A stretch of DNA of 64,000 nucleotides from Synaphobranchus kaupii (lineage: Eukaryota > Chordata > Actinopteri > Anguilliformes > Synaphobranchidae). The notes below the pieces were generated by a model. It saw only the letters and a list, made by a program, of their open reading frames with translations. It did no database searches and had not been told where the DNA came from. The stretch is taken from the NCBI GenBank assembly GCA_029718625.1, contig CM056380.1, positions 16,465,512 to 16,529,511 on the forward strand, in the 5' to 3' direction. Shown piece after piece: positions 1 to 11,967 of the stretch. The position numbers and the translations under genes are program-made. Position 1 is the stretch's first letter. Every line of letters begins with the position of its first letter.

Positions 1-879
1 AGTTTTAAAAGGAGAGGCTTAAATGTCCAAAACTAATAGTCAGAGCTATTACAGACGCTAATTGAGTTAGAGCACGGACCACAAACTCAAAACCTGCAGG
101 ACTGCAGTGTCTGCTGGTTTCAGTTGCTTCAGCATTTGAGTGCCTAATTTAATACACCGACTGAGAGGACCGCGGTAAAACTTGCAGACACCGTGACCCT
201 GCGCGACAAGAGCTTGCGTTGCGCGAGTTAGCCCACCTACAGCACCAATCAGAATCTAATCACAGCATCGCTATACTTGGGAGTTTTAAAATCGTGCCCT
301 GTCGCTGAATCAGGAGAACCTTTCTAGAACATTCTGCACAGAAGTTAACTCTAACGTCGTTTGGGAAGAGGGTTGTTCTGAGTAACTCCCAGTGACGGAA
401 TAATAAGTAAGAGTGATGCTTAGTTGAATAAGGTTTCTACTTTATTGATTTGCATGTACAATAATAATATACAATATGCAATAATTCACACGCTGTTTTA
501 TAAATATGGCATTTCTAGTGTGTGGGAAATTTATTGTCATATGCATCCAGATAGATGCAGTTGAAGAGGGCCAAAAAAACTCCAGCCAAAAAAATCAGTA
601 TTCAATATGCTGGTCTTCACCTTAAAGAATAATTTATCAATTTAATTTTCAATGTGTGGCATATATATATATATATATATATATAATACTTCTGCCCAAG
701 ACAAAGCATATGCACCCACCCACAAATGAGTCCCACCCCCAAATGATGATGTCACCTGTATACTACTCCTCCCCTTTCCCCCCATTGTAGAGAATTGATC
801 CGGAATAATTAATGTCTTAAGAGGCTTGCCTCCCTGTAATGCCACACTCTGCCACCAGGGTCACGGCGCTGTGACTTAC
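1..879. other. col2a1: col2a1 intron 23 (partial)
   Basis: No Gly-X-Y exon or other coding signal is seen. The stretch contains a (TA)n microsatellite at about 658-685. The window edge cuts this intron before exon 24. Confidence 0.7.
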
Positions 880-988
880 TCTCTCTCCATTTGGACCCAG
901 AGGTCCGGCAGCACCGGGCTCTCCTCTCGCTCCCCTCTTTCCCCTCCTCTCCTGCGGGTCCAAGAGCACCTTGGGGACCAACGGGACC
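880..988 (-). CDS. col2a1: col2a1 exon 23 with a 1-nt frameshift
   Basis: The cognate exon is 108 nt, but the distance between acceptor ACTCAG|GGTCCC and donor AGA|GTAAGT is 109 nt. The first part reads GPVGPQGALGPAGEEGK in the correct frame. The second part reads RGARGEPGAAGPLGPNGER only after moving one base. The extra base lies in or next to the T triplet at 938-940 (coding GGGGAAAGAGGGG). As written, downstream Gly-X-Y is lost. An assembly or read indel is the likeliest cause, because everything else in the gene is intact; a real null allele is possible. Confidence 0.93.
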
Positions 989-1705
989 CTGAGTGGGGTG
1001 TACAAAAACATGACCCGTTATCACCGCGCATGCGTGTTGTCGCAAACCTAGAGGCCGTCTTGGCTCAAGCTCATACCAAAACCAGGTGTGTGATTTAAGC
1101 GGTTCAACAAACCTTTTTAACATTCATCAGGAACATGTTACAGGTAATGAAATGGAGAATCACGGACATTGGAGCTATCCTTTTTGAAAATGGGCTAGCT
1201 CCTGAAAAAATGATGATTGCCAGTTTAAATAATTGCCATTTGAAAGTGCTTGATTATCAAATATCGCCCCCTGGTGGCTACACAATAATCTTGTCATCCA
1301 CAGATAAAAGTTGTGCCCCAGTCACACATTGTGAAGACATACTCCTGAACTACCCTAAACCAGAATAAGTAAATAGCAAGTGTAAACTAAGAGTTAAATA
1401 TCTATGTATGCACACATAACTATCGATATCTAAAACTCTGGAAGCAAAACAGTAGTGTAGGATTAAGACTTGCAATTACATGTACACTCAACAACTACAA
1501 AACTGCGAGCCTTCCGTTCGCTGTTCATGCAGTACCAGCGAGAACACTGTGAGCTGAATATTTTTCATGGATGCAAAGGTGTCCCCCAGTGGTTTAATGA
1601 ATAAAGTTTGAGAATATTTGTTAGTCAATGTCCTGGGGCATGGTCACGTGATCACGCAGAGGGGCGGGCCTTGAGGCTTGAGGGCGGAGTCAAGGCTGTA
1701 CTCAC
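989..1705. other. col2a1: col2a1 intron 22
   Basis: 717-bp intron with GT-AG ends. No exon, RNA gene or recognised repeat is seen in it. Confidence 0.7.
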
Positions 1706-1759
1706 GTGCTCTCCTTTAGGTCCAGCTTCACCTTTGAACCCTGGGATACCGGGGTCACC
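1706..1759 (-). CDS. col2a1: col2a1 exon 22: main triple helix
   Basis: This 54-nt exon encodes GDPGIPGFKGEAGPKGEH (residues 460-477); human is GEPGIAGFKGEQGPKGEP. The acceptor is TGTAG|GGTGAC and the donor CAC|GTGAGT. Confidence 0.95.
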
Positions 1760-2248
1760 CTACAGGAAGAGGAACAGACAGGTAGACAGAGAGGTAAGAG
1801 AGAGATTTAATGATAACAGCTTACGAAAACCTGTAAAGTCACATTGCACACTGCGGGGCTGAAAACTGTGTAATAACACATCTTGTGATTAATTTATGAA
1901 CGTGTAATTTAAGTTGATTGATAGTAGTGTAGCAAAAAAATTACATGATTAATTTTTTCTGCGACACGCGTTAATTTATGAACAAATATGAACATTTCCG
2001 TTAAGATTCAGTATTTATTATCTTCATATAGTGAGCATTACACATTAGAATAGCCAGCATTGGAAGAACAATTTAATATGATAAATGCAATAACATTGAC
2101 ATCTTGCATAGCTGGAGATAATATATACAGGATAATGTCATGGGGTGAATTTTACCTGTAGTAAAACTACTGATGGTAAAAAAAAAGATAAAAATCAATA
2201 CATCATTTTATGCAATTCTATTTTAACATAGGCTTAACCCGTCCTTCA

Positions 2249-2449
<201 letters not shown>

Positions 2450-3900
2450 CTATAGGGGGAGACAGAGAAACATGGCTTCATTACTCATTCTCATGTTATT
2501 GCACAAAGCAAGAACAACACCCACTGTAGATACTTTACATTAATAACCAAGTTAAGCAGTGTGAAATATATAACCTAGCAAGAAGACTTTACAATCGTAA
2601 ACTGAGCAAGGTTTCACTTCAAAGACCCAGTGTTGGGGGTCTACAAAAGTTATTATTGTACAACATAAACAAATAATAAGTAATCGGGGACCTGTTATCA
2701 CTTTCTCAAATTTAAAGTCCCAATGGGAAGAGCACAGTTATGCACACTGAACTGATCTATTGGGTTTGCTAGGAAATGTATGGTAGCATTTGTTTATTAA
2801 TGTCAAGATAAATGTAGTGTCAAGATAGATGTAGTGATGCAAACCACTGTAAGGTGTCTGTTCTTGAGATTGTCTCTATTAAGTAAGGGAATGGTGAGTT
2901 TAATAACTTAATTTGCTTGTTTGTTTTATGTTGCAGGGAGGGCTGGTCTCCCATGAGTTAATTACGTACTGCACCAAAAAAAAAATTATCAGGGTATCAA
3001 CAGGCTTGAGTTGAAGCAGAAATTGGGATTTTAAATGTGAGATACACTCCCTGATAAGAATCACCTCACAGCGAGTTTATTTTCTCCCTTTGAGCTGCCT
3101 TCAAAGAAGCTTTGCTAGTGCTACGCCTTAAAGAGATCAATGCTGTCATTTCTTTCATGTCATTAAATGAAAGTGTGATGCGAGCGTGTGAAAAACCATG
3201 CTGTTCGACCCTGGTTATCCCGTTCGGTTCTGATAGGTGTTTAAAAGCCGGCCGGGAAAGAACAAAATCCCTTTTCCTATTTCACCTTGCTTTCAGGCAA
3301 AGGCTTAATGAAAGTGAGACTGTCGGTTTGTGTGACCCGTAGAAGTGCAAAGTGCGTCATCACAGAACAAAGATTCTACTGAACTATGGGTCCAGACAAA
3401 AGTCATTCCCAAACCGGCTTGTGGGTTTGATGAAAAGACTAATAATAATAATAATAATAATAATAACCCATGGACTTCAACACTATCAGCTTAATTTTGA
3501 TTCATGGAAGTTTGGTGAGTAGGGCGGTCACTAAAATCAATGATACGCAAATTTATGTTTGCATTGAAAAAGTAAAGCTTGATCTTATTTACACATCTAA
3601 ATTAAGGACAAACATCAAATTAATCCAGGGCTATGACTGCAAGAGTGACTTATTAAAACTGCCCCAGGGAAATGGGACCTCAATTATATTTCTGCCTCTA
3701 AAAAAACTATTACATTAAGACATTGTTTATAATATGATTATGTAATTTCATTACCATGTACATCAAAATTTGTACAATATCATATTTTAATTCTTACACA
3801 AAATACATTACTTTTAATGGCAAAATATAACATTCACATTAATCACTCTGTACATACTAATCATGTAAAGTATTATGTACATTTTCCAATGTAATGATAA
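2450..3900. other. col2a1: col2a1 intron 20, downstream part
   Basis: Non-coding and AT-rich, with an (AAT)n microsatellite at about 3441-3467. I see no exon or RNA gene. The open frames at 3112-3342 and 3470-3718 lack any domain or splice support. Confidence 0.6.
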
Positions 3901-3909
3901 CATTGGATA

Positions 3910-4225
3910 ACAACTTAAGTCCTTCTTAAGAGCTACATAACTTATTCATACACACGACATAGCATATTCATAAGCACTAAATAAATATTCATAAGTGCTT
4001 ATGTCAATGACCGCAAATAGGCATATGGTGTGTTATGTCAACATTGTTGCAGCAAGTGACATGACCATGACATACCAAGTGAAATAACATGAGATGCTAA
4101 TGTCACTTGCTGCATCAATGTTGACATAACACACCATATGCCTATTTGCATATGACATAAGCACTTGTGAATGTGCTATGTAGTGCTTATGAAGAAGTTA
4201 TGTAGCTCTTATGAAGGACCCTTCA
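3910..4225. mobile_element. foldback MITE (long inverted repeat)
   Basis: Two arms of about 140 bp are near-perfect inverted copies. The left arm contains AAGAGCTACATAACTT and GGCATATGGTGTGTTATGTC; the right arm carries GACATAACACACCATATGCC and AAGTTATGTAGCTCTT. The centre is near 4065. This TAAGAGCTACATAA-type foldback is widespread in fish genomes. There is no coding capacity. Exact ends and target duplication were not resolved. Confidence 0.75.
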
Positions 4226-4779
4226 AAGGAAGTGTTACCTAACATTGTAATGAAATGTTATGTAAATATTACACATAAATGCTGGCTCTGCAGCATGCTG
4301 ACATAATTCCAAAGTAATCATCTCTTTAAAGGATTCACGAGTAACTCAGTAGTCTTGGAAAATAATTCTTAAAAATGGCTTATTTTCAGGGCTTATTTTC
4401 AGGGATTCCTGGAGGGCTGATGTGTACACAAATGACCCATGCTCAATTAACTATTTAGGTCTATGCATTAAGGCCAGTTGCGATTCATGACCTTACCGCT
4501 AAATGTGCCGAAAGTATTCGATAATAAGCATGATTGGGCTGATTAAATTAGTAAGCTTGCAGATATGGCCCCCTGGCCACCCCTGCTTTAAACAATGTGC
4601 TGTGTTTTTATTCCCTTCAAACCAGAGTATTTACTTTTTAACTTTAATAGCCTGTGATGGGTAACAGGAGGGCAGTGACTTTTATTGGGGTCTTGGGGGT
4701 CACATGGCTTAAACGTAATGCTTTTACAAAACTAAAACGGCTCTTCAGGTGGCCGTCAGATCTCTTCCTGTGAGATCCA

Positions 4780-5050
4780 CAGCCGATGGGGAGGTTGTTG
4801 TTTTTTCTTTCTTTCGAGAGTGTGTTATCGTTTAGCGGGGGAGGGGAAGAATGCGGGGTGACGGGGGCTGCGCTGCGGCTAAGGCCCGCAGGTACATACA
4901 AGCCCAAGCCTATCCGCCCTCTGCTCCAGCTGCTCCCCGATCTCACCGGCTGCGCAAGGACGAGACGCCCGAGGCCGACGGCCTGAAAAGCCGCCGCACC
5001 GAGACGGGCTTCCGTTTAACGGAGCTGTAGCGGCTCCGAGGCGAGTACAG
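4780..5050. other. CpG-rich islet in intron 20
   Basis: A GC- and CpG-rich stretch in an otherwise AT-rich intron. All frames are short and none resembles a known domain. It could be a regulatory islet or a decayed insert. I do not call a gene. Confidence 0.4.
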
Positions 5051-5390
5051 GAGGATCGCGCTCATAGGCAAATAATCATCTCTTATGGAGCTGATCCTGT
5101 TATTGTTGATTTACATTTGACATTTGATTACAGTTGCTGCAACGATACGACACCAATGAGTGGCCATGCCGATAAAGCATATGCCCTACTTGAATTTAAA
5201 TTAGTATTTTTAAAAATGAAACAAGCCGAATGAGCTACTGAGCACGTTTAATGAATATAACAGACTTCCTCAGAGGCAAACGTGTGTATGATCGTCCAGG
5301 CTGTCGAGTGCCAACCCGCTACACTCTACAATAGCTGGGCTGAGCAGCATCTGGAGTTACTTTGGTGCACCTCTATACTCTGCTGGGCTG

Positions 5391-6730
5391 GAGTGGGCTA
5401 GTTAGCACTGAGGTTTTAGAGGACAGGAGTGGGCTAGTTAGCACTGAGGTTTTAGAGGGCAGGAGTGGGCTAGTTAGCGCTGAGGTTTTAGAGGACAGGA
5501 GTGGGCTAGTTAGCGCTGAGGTTTTAGAGGACAGGAGTGGGCTAGTTAGTGCTGAGGTTTTAGAGGACAGGAGTGGGCTAGTTAGCGCTGAGGTTTTAGA
5601 GGACAGGAGTGGGCTAGTTAGCGCTGAGGTTTTAGAGGACAGGAGAGGGCTAGTTAGCGCTGAGGTTTTAGAGGACAGGAGAGGGCTAGTTAGCGCTGAG
5701 GTTTTAGAGGACAGGAGTGGGCTAGTTAGCACTGAGGTTTTAGAGGACAGGAGTGGGCTAGTTAGCGCTGAGGTTTTAGAGGACAGGAGTGGGCTAGTTA
5801 GCACTGAGGTTTTAGAGGGACAGGAGTGGGCTAGTTAGCGCTGAGGTTTTAGAGGACAGGAGTGGGCTAGTTAGCGCTGAGGTTTTAGAGGACAGGAGTG
5901 GGCTAGTTAGCGCTGAGGTTTTAGAGGGCAGGAGTGGGCTAGTTAGCGCTGAGGTTTTAGAGGACAGGAGTGGGCTAGTTAGCGCTGAGGTTTTAGAGGA
6001 CAGGAGTGGGCTAGTTAGCGCTGAGGTTTTAGAGGACAGGAGAGGGCTAGTTAGCACTGAGGTTTTAGAGGACAGGAGTGGGCTAGTTAGCGCTGAGGTT
6101 TTAGAGGACAGGAGTGGGCTAGTTAGCGCTGAGGTTTTAGAGGGCAGGAGTGGGCTAGTTAGCGCTGAGGTTTTAGAGGACAGGAGTGGGCTAGTTAGCG
6201 CTGAGGTTTTAGAGGACAGGAGTGGGCTAGTTAGCGCTGAGGTTTTAGAGGACAGGAGTGGGCTAGTTAGCGCTGAGGTTTTAGAGGACAGGAGTGGGCT
6301 AGTTAGCGCTGAGGTTTTAGAGGACAGGAGTGGGCTAGTTAGCGCTGAGGTTTTAGAGGACAGGAGTGGGCTAGTTAGCACTGAGGTTTTAGAGGACAGG
6401 AGTGGGCTAGTTAGCGCTGAGGTTTTAGAGGACAGGAGTGGGCTAGTTAGCGCTGAGGTTTTAGAGGACAGGAGTGGGCTAGTTAGCGCTGAGGTTTTAG
6501 AGGACAGGAGTGGGCTAGTTAGCGCTGAGGTTTTAGGGGACAGGAGTGGGCTAGTTAGCGCTGAGGTTTTAGAGGACAGGAGTGGGCTAGTTAACGCTGA
6601 GGTTTTAGAGGGCAGGAGTGGGCTAGTTAGCACTGAGGTTTTAGAGGGCAGGAGTGGGCTAGTTAGCACTGAGGTTTTAGAGGACAGGAGTGGGCTAGTT
6701 AGCACTGAGGTTTTAGAGGACAGGAGTGGG
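5391..6730. repeat. 36-bp minisatellite, about 37 copies
   Basis: Tandem unit GTGGGCTAGTTAGCGCTGAG followed by GTTTTAGAGGACAGGA, in intron 20. Copies differ mainly at GCGCTG/GCACTG, GAGTGG/GAGAGG and GGACAG/GGGCAG. Because 36 is a multiple of three and the unit lacks stops, long artificial ORFs appear on both strands. One 1-bp insertion near 5817 splits the array into two frames. Confidence 0.97.
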
Positions 6731-7037
6731 TCTCATGCTGAGGGCTGCATGTGCCCCCATCTAAAATAAGTCCTAAACGAAGCACTCAAGGGAATGACTT
6801 TATAATTTATGACATCACCTGATATACCACCTCTAAGTGAGACGCCGAGGTTTGGGATGTTATGCCTGCGTTTCCTTTCAGCCTTACTTGCTGTAGTGTG
6901 TCTTGCTTTGCCAGACCACAGTCATATTCAGCCAATTATTTAAAAAGGGACGCAGGAGAAGGGATAGCGGGTTTAGCGCTTAGGCCAATCCATATTTAGC
7001 GCACTGGTGAATTGGTGTGATTGCGCTAAATACTCAC

Positions 7038-7082
7038 AGCAGATCCTTTGGCTCCAGGGATTCCGTCAGTTCCAGGGTTACC
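7038..7082 (-). CDS. col2a1: col2a1 exon 20: main triple helix
   Basis: This 45-nt exon encodes GNPGTDGIPGAKGSA (residues 412-426), identical to human. The acceptor is TGTAG|GGTAAC and the donor GCT|GTGAGT. Downstream is the longest intron in the window (about 4590 bp). Confidence 0.96.
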
Positions 7083-7370
7083 CTACACAGAGAAAGGGGA
7101 GGCACTCAACTATTAGCTGCATTGCAACAATTCAGGCTCTGAAGCTTCAATACAACAGCTAATATCTTCTGGATTTAAGCACCCCCATTAATACAATTAA
7201 ACTCCATACTTGCGACGGGACGCCTAATTCTATTCATTCATTCACATTATAATACTAACGTGGATAAATATTTTATAATGTGCACATTGCTTCATAATTT
7301 ACTTTGTGATCATTAAGGATTTCCTGGATCTGCGACATGGTTTGTGGCGGGAAATCTGAAGGTCACTTTA

Positions 7371-7583
<213 letters not shown>

Positions 7584-7629
7584 CTAGGGAAAGGAACATG
7601 AGTCCAGAACCAGACCAGTGACATCTCAT

Positions 7630-8250
7630 TGAAACCAGCAGCCAGATAAGCCCCACCCCATTGAACCACATAATCAGTGTAGTGTTCAATTGTGACATCA
7701 ACAAGAAGATGGAAGGCCGATCCTGTGCCTCATTGAGTCACATAATCAGTGTAAACTTCTATTGTGACATCACCACGAAGCCAGAAGTCAGATAAGCCCC
7801 ATCTCTCAGAACCACAGAACCAATGTAATGTTCTACTGTGACATCACAGAGAAACAGGAAGTCAGATAAGTCCCACTGAGCACTGGAATCAGCATAATGT
7901 TCAATTGTGACATCACCAAGAAGATAAGCCCTGCTCCACTGAGCCAGGAGTCAGTCATTGTTATACTGTGAAATAACAAAGAACCCAGCAATCAGATAAG
8001 CCCATCCCACTAAGCCACAAAATTAGTGTAATGTTCTACTGTGATATCACAGAGAAACAGGAAGTTAGATAAGCCCCACCGAACTGAACACTAAAATCAG
8101 CATAATGTTCAATTGTGGCAGCACCAAGAAACCAGCAATAAGATAAGTCTACCCCACTAAGCCACACAATCAGTGTAATGTTCAATTGTGACAATACTGA
8201 GAAACCAGCAATCAGTTAAGCCCCACCCCACTGAGTCAGGAATCAGTGTC
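7630..8250. repeat. degenerate 74-bp tandem repeat, about 8 copies
   Basis: Repeats of roughly 74 bp contain AAACCAGCAATCAGATAAGC, CCACCCCACTGAGCCACA, AATCAGTGTAATGTTC and TGTGACATCACC, with copies of varied length and divergence. It lies in intron 18. This is an older array than the homogeneous ones nearby. Confidence 0.85.
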
Positions 8251-9017
8251 ATCTTCTCCTGATTTAAATAAGAATTCCAGCCCAATGTCAAATCAGACAG
8301 GACTGATTTTATTAATGAGCCTGAAGGTGTTAAATCTGTACTAACTCTTGCAATGTTAGCAGGCCAGGCCTTTAACAGTATAGATGCCATTAGGATTTAG
8401 AAAAAACTGATTGTATATTCCTGTAGAATTGTCAACAAAACATGTTACTTAGCAAAGGTACAATCAAATGAAGAATCAATTTGCAATGTGGGAAACTATC
8501 TGTTTCATTGAAATTTTTTCAGGAATTATGTTGGTGTCTCAAGGGTTAAAGTATTTCAATGAATCATTTGACCCAGGTCTCAATAGTAGTACGTTTACCT
8601 CTAGTGGTCTCATGTATAGTAACTGAGCCAAAAAAAGTATTTGTTTATTAAAGGCAAAATAAAATGAGCAATAAACAAAAAAATAGGAAATGTACAAGTC
8701 CTATTGCCTTAATGCAGTAATATGAAAATATTTGCCAGCAACAAAAAGGTTTCAGAAAGGTTTTCCCTTTTTTAAGAAAGAGCAATTCACTTGGTCATAG
8801 TTAAATTGGTTGTATTAGGGATTGCCCTCAAATACACTTATAATATGTTCCAGATCTACAATGAAGGAACACTGAGTCATTGCTGTAAGTATTGTGTGGT
8901 TATCAGGCCACTCCCACCACTGCCCTCAGCCAATGGAAGCACACTGTGCTGAGGTCATACCCTCTGTGAAACTTAGTGAATGGAATTCCTCTCTACTTGC
9001 TTTTGCTTTTGCTTTGG

Positions 9018-9018
<1 letters not shown>

Positions 9019-9072
<54 letters not shown>
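9019..9072. repeat. (GT)n microsatellite
   Basis: About 27 uninterrupted GT dinucleotides in intron 18. Likely polymorphic. Confidence 0.97.
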
Positions 9073-9076
<4 letters not shown>

Positions 9077-9480
9077 AGTGTGTGTCAGTGTGTTTTATGT
9101 ACCACATTCATTCAGTGGAATGATGTAATGTGTTTGCAAAGGCAGGCCTTCCAGTGTTTCTTGGGATAATCCCAAACTTAGACTGCAGGTTAATATTGGT
9201 GCGTATGATAGGTACGCCTGCTTGAGTCCATTCCTTTAGTTAGCATCAACATGGGTTGGTATCGGTATCATTACAGAATGCACAATACACACAGAATGAC
9301 ACAGAATTTGTTCTCATAATCACATATTTTCACAACTGCTGGGGTGATACTGACTGTGACAGGGGCGATTATGTGAAACTCCCATTCATTTTCTCCACAG
9401 AGAACATCGCGTTGATCCGGAAAGGTTTTTGCTTCAGGGCTATTTCATTGCCAAGATTACATGCCAATGACCCTTCCGAC

Positions 9481-9674
9481 CAGAGGTGGAACGTCCAGGG
9501 GTCAGAAAGTAAAAGTCCTGCCATGTGTTTCTTCCACCCATGAACTCAGCCAGCTGATTTCACTAATTAGTTCTACCTCCTGGCTGAAGAATTGTGTTAA
9601 TTAGAAAATCCAGGTGATTGGAGCAAAATACTGGGGAGGACTTTTACTTTCTGAACCTGGATTTTACACCTCTG
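9481..9674. mobile_element. hAT-like MITE, 194 bp
   Basis: The left end CAGAGGTGGAACGTCCAGGG is inverted at the right as CCTGGATTTTACACCTCTG. Flanks CTTCCGAC (9473-9480) and CTTCTCAC (9675-9682) match at 6 of 8 positions, as expected for an old 8-bp hAT target duplication. A second copy is at 28718-28898. It is non-coding. Confidence 0.8.
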
Positions 9675-9801
9675 CTTCTCACGCAGATTTATCCAAGAAA
9701 GGAGATGGTGAACAGAGGAAGAACGGGCAGCTTTTCTTTTGCTTTCATCAAAGGATTCCTCATGTTGCCCCGAAAGCTAATGGGCCATCATGACAACAGA
9801 G

Positions 9802-10340
9802 GAAAATAGAACCCTGAAGGGACAGTACTGAGAGACTGGGGTAATAGAACCCTCTGGGGACAGTGTTCAGAGGCTGGGGTAATAGAACCCTGTGGTGACA
9901 GTGTTGAGAGGCTGGGGTACTAGAACCCTGTGGTGACAGTGGTAAGAGACTGGGGTAATAGAACCCTGTTGTGACAGTGGTAGGAGACTGGCGTAATAGA
10001 ACCATGTGGGGACAGTGGTAAAAGGCTGGGGTAATAGAACCCTGTGGGGACAGTGGTAAGAGACTGGGGTAATAGAACCCTGTGGGGACAGTGATAAGAG
10101 ACTTGGGTAATAGAACCCTGTGGGGACAGTGGTAAGAGACTGGGGTAATAGAACCATGTGGGGACAGTGGTAAGAGACTGGGGTAATAGAACCCTGTGGG
10201 GACAGTGGGAAAAGACTGGGGTAATAGAACCATGTGGGGACAGTGGTAAGAGACTGGGGTAATAGAACCCTGTGGGGACAGTGGGAAGAGTCTGGGGTAA
10301 TAGAACCATGTGGGGACAGTGGTAAGAGACTGGGGAAATA
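9802..10340. repeat. 38-bp minisatellite, about 14 copies
   Basis: Unit GTAATAGAACCCTGTGGGGA followed by CAGTGGTAAGAGACTGGG, in intron 18. Copies at the left edge are more diverged than central ones. Confidence 0.96.
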
Positions 10341-10499
10341 GACAAAGATGCTTGACAATGCTGCTCGGTTTCACAAGGTGCCCTTCAGGAATGTGAAGTG
10401 ACAGCAGTGTATGCATAAGTTCATTGTATGCAACAACCAGCGAATCTGTTTTCAGCTGCTTCTCCAGACTACGTAGTTTTATCATTTTATGGATTGTGG

Positions 10500-10500
<1 letters not shown>

Positions 10501-10552
<52 letters not shown>
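10501..10552. repeat. (CA)n microsatellite
   Basis: About 25 CA dinucleotides in intron 18. Confidence 0.97.
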
Positions 10553-10556
<4 letters not shown>

Positions 10557-10705
10557 CCTGCCAAAACATTCTGGTTCTTTAGCTTTCTGAGAGGGATTAG
10601 TAAAGCAGGCAGTGTTAGTGGGAGGGGATTTCATAAAACCTGCCCCAGACTGTCTCTAATGGCCTTAATGGTTTCCCTGGCTCTGGGGACCTTTGGAAAC
10701 TGCAG

Positions 10706-11138
10706 CAGCCACCCACGCGGGCCCCCAGGCACGGAGCATGTGCTGTTAGCCACCCGTGCGGGCCCCCAGGCACGGAGCCTGTGCTGTTAGCCACCCGCGC
10801 GGGCCCCCAGGTACGGAGCCTGTGCTGTTAGCCACCCGCGCGGGCCCCCAGGCACGGAGCCTGTGCTGTTAGCCACCCGCGCGGGCCCCCAGGCACGGAG
10901 CCTGTGCTGTTAGCCACCCGCGCGGGCCCCCAGGCACGGAGCCTGTGCTGTTAGCCACCCGTGCGGGCCCCCAGGCACGGAGCCTGTGCTGTTAGCCACC
11001 CGTGCGGGCCCCCAGGCACGGAGCCTGTGCTGTTAGCCACCCGTGCGGGCCCCCAGGCACGGAGCCTGTGCTGTTAGCCACCCGCGCGGGCCCCCAGGCA
11101 CGGAGCCTGTGCTGTTAGCCACCCGCGTGGGCCCCCAG
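10706..11138. repeat. GC-rich 41-bp minisatellite, about 10.5 copies
   Basis: Unit CACCCGCGCGGGCCCCCAGG followed by CACGGAGCCTGTGCTGTTAGC, in intron 18. It is CpG-rich, with GCGCGG/GTGCGG variation between copies as expected from CpG decay, so it may be methylated. Confidence 0.96.
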
Positions 11139-11500
11139 CCATTGACAGAGGATACATCAGTCCCCAGCTTACAGAAGAGAGAGAACACCCCATTTAAACC
11201 CCTTCCAGAATGTTCCACACAGATGGCCACTCTGGCACCTTGCAGCCCTCCTGTCTCCAGTGTCACCGGCTGCCGCTAGCGGAAGCCACTCTCTGAGAGC
11301 TCTGCACGGCTCAGCCGCTGGAAGCCTGCCTTTCACTCTGCTTTAATTGCCCAGTGATTGAATTACGCACTACATACACAGAGAAAAAGGCAAAGGATTT
11401 GTTTTGTTAGCTCTGATGCCCTCTCGATTATGCATTAGTGTGAAATGACTCCTGGCTGCTGGTGAAGCCCCCTGCCTTACTGTGGCAGTTACCCTGCACT

Positions 11501-11501
<1 letters not shown>

Positions 11502-11551
<50 letters not shown>
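11502..11551. repeat. (GA)n microsatellite
   Basis: About 25 GA units in intron 18. A second GA tract (about 11679-11714) sits just downstream of the exon 18 donor on the gene strand. Confidence 0.95.
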
Positions 11552-11554
<3 letters not shown>

Positions 11555-11675
11555 TGAGAATAGCGAGAGGGACTAAGAGAGCAGAAAGCTGTGGACGGTG
11601 TACATAAAGGAGAGTAAGAAAACTAAAGAAGAGAGAGAGAGTGTGAAGGAGAGTGGGAAAGCAAGGGAGAGGGTC

Positions 11676-11714
<39 letters not shown>

Positions 11715-11728
11715 CCGCAGCTGCATAC

Positions 11729-11782
11729 CTTAGATCCGGGGGAACCAGGGAATCCTGGGGCTCCAGCAGGTCCGACGGGCCC
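11729..11782 (-). CDS. col2a1: col2a1 exon 18: main triple helix
   Basis: This 54-nt exon encodes [18 protein letters not shown] (residues 361-378); human is GPVGPAGGPGFPGAPGAK. The acceptor is TGTAG|GGGCCC and the donor AAG|GTATGC. Confidence 0.95.
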
Positions 11783-11870
11783 CTACAGAGGGAGGAGGAA
11801 TGAGCTCAGTCCCTTGTACAGCATCACTTTCATCTGTATTCATTCAAACTACTCAGCAATTACATCACCA

Positions 11871-11871
11871 C

Positions 11872-11904
<33 letters not shown>
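11871..11904. repeat. (AAT)n microsatellite
   Basis: About 11 AAT units inside the 140-bp intron 17, so length changes would alter a large share of this intron. Confidence 0.95.
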
Positions 11905-11922
11905 TTGTGTATTAATACTTAC

Positions 11923-11967
11923 AGGTGGACCAGCAGGGCCAGACAAACCGTCATTACCGCGAGCACC
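11923..11967 (-). CDS. col2a1: col2a1 exon 17: main triple helix
   Basis: This 45-nt exon encodes GARGNDGLSGPAGPP (residues 346-360); human is GARGNDGQPGPAGPP. The acceptor is TCTCAG|GGTGCT and the donor CCT|GTAAGT. The next intron is only 140 bp and contains an (AAT)n microsatellite. Confidence 0.95.

Noticed and set aside
1..879. Search for col2a1 exon 24
   Set aside because: No Gly-X-Y coding with splice sites was found; it must lie beyond the left edge.
4786..4986. Possible small gene in the CpG-rich part of intron 20
   Set aside because: Frames are short, composition-driven and unrelated to any family I know.
5362..6705. Long ORFs on both strands (158, 143, 297 codons)
   Set aside because: Products of the 36-bp minisatellite, whose length is a multiple of three and lacks stops; no start context, domain or splice support.
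9760..10569. Minus-strand 269-codon ORF and overlapping frames
   Set aside because: The 38-bp minisatellite is open in several frames; the peptide is a simple repeat.
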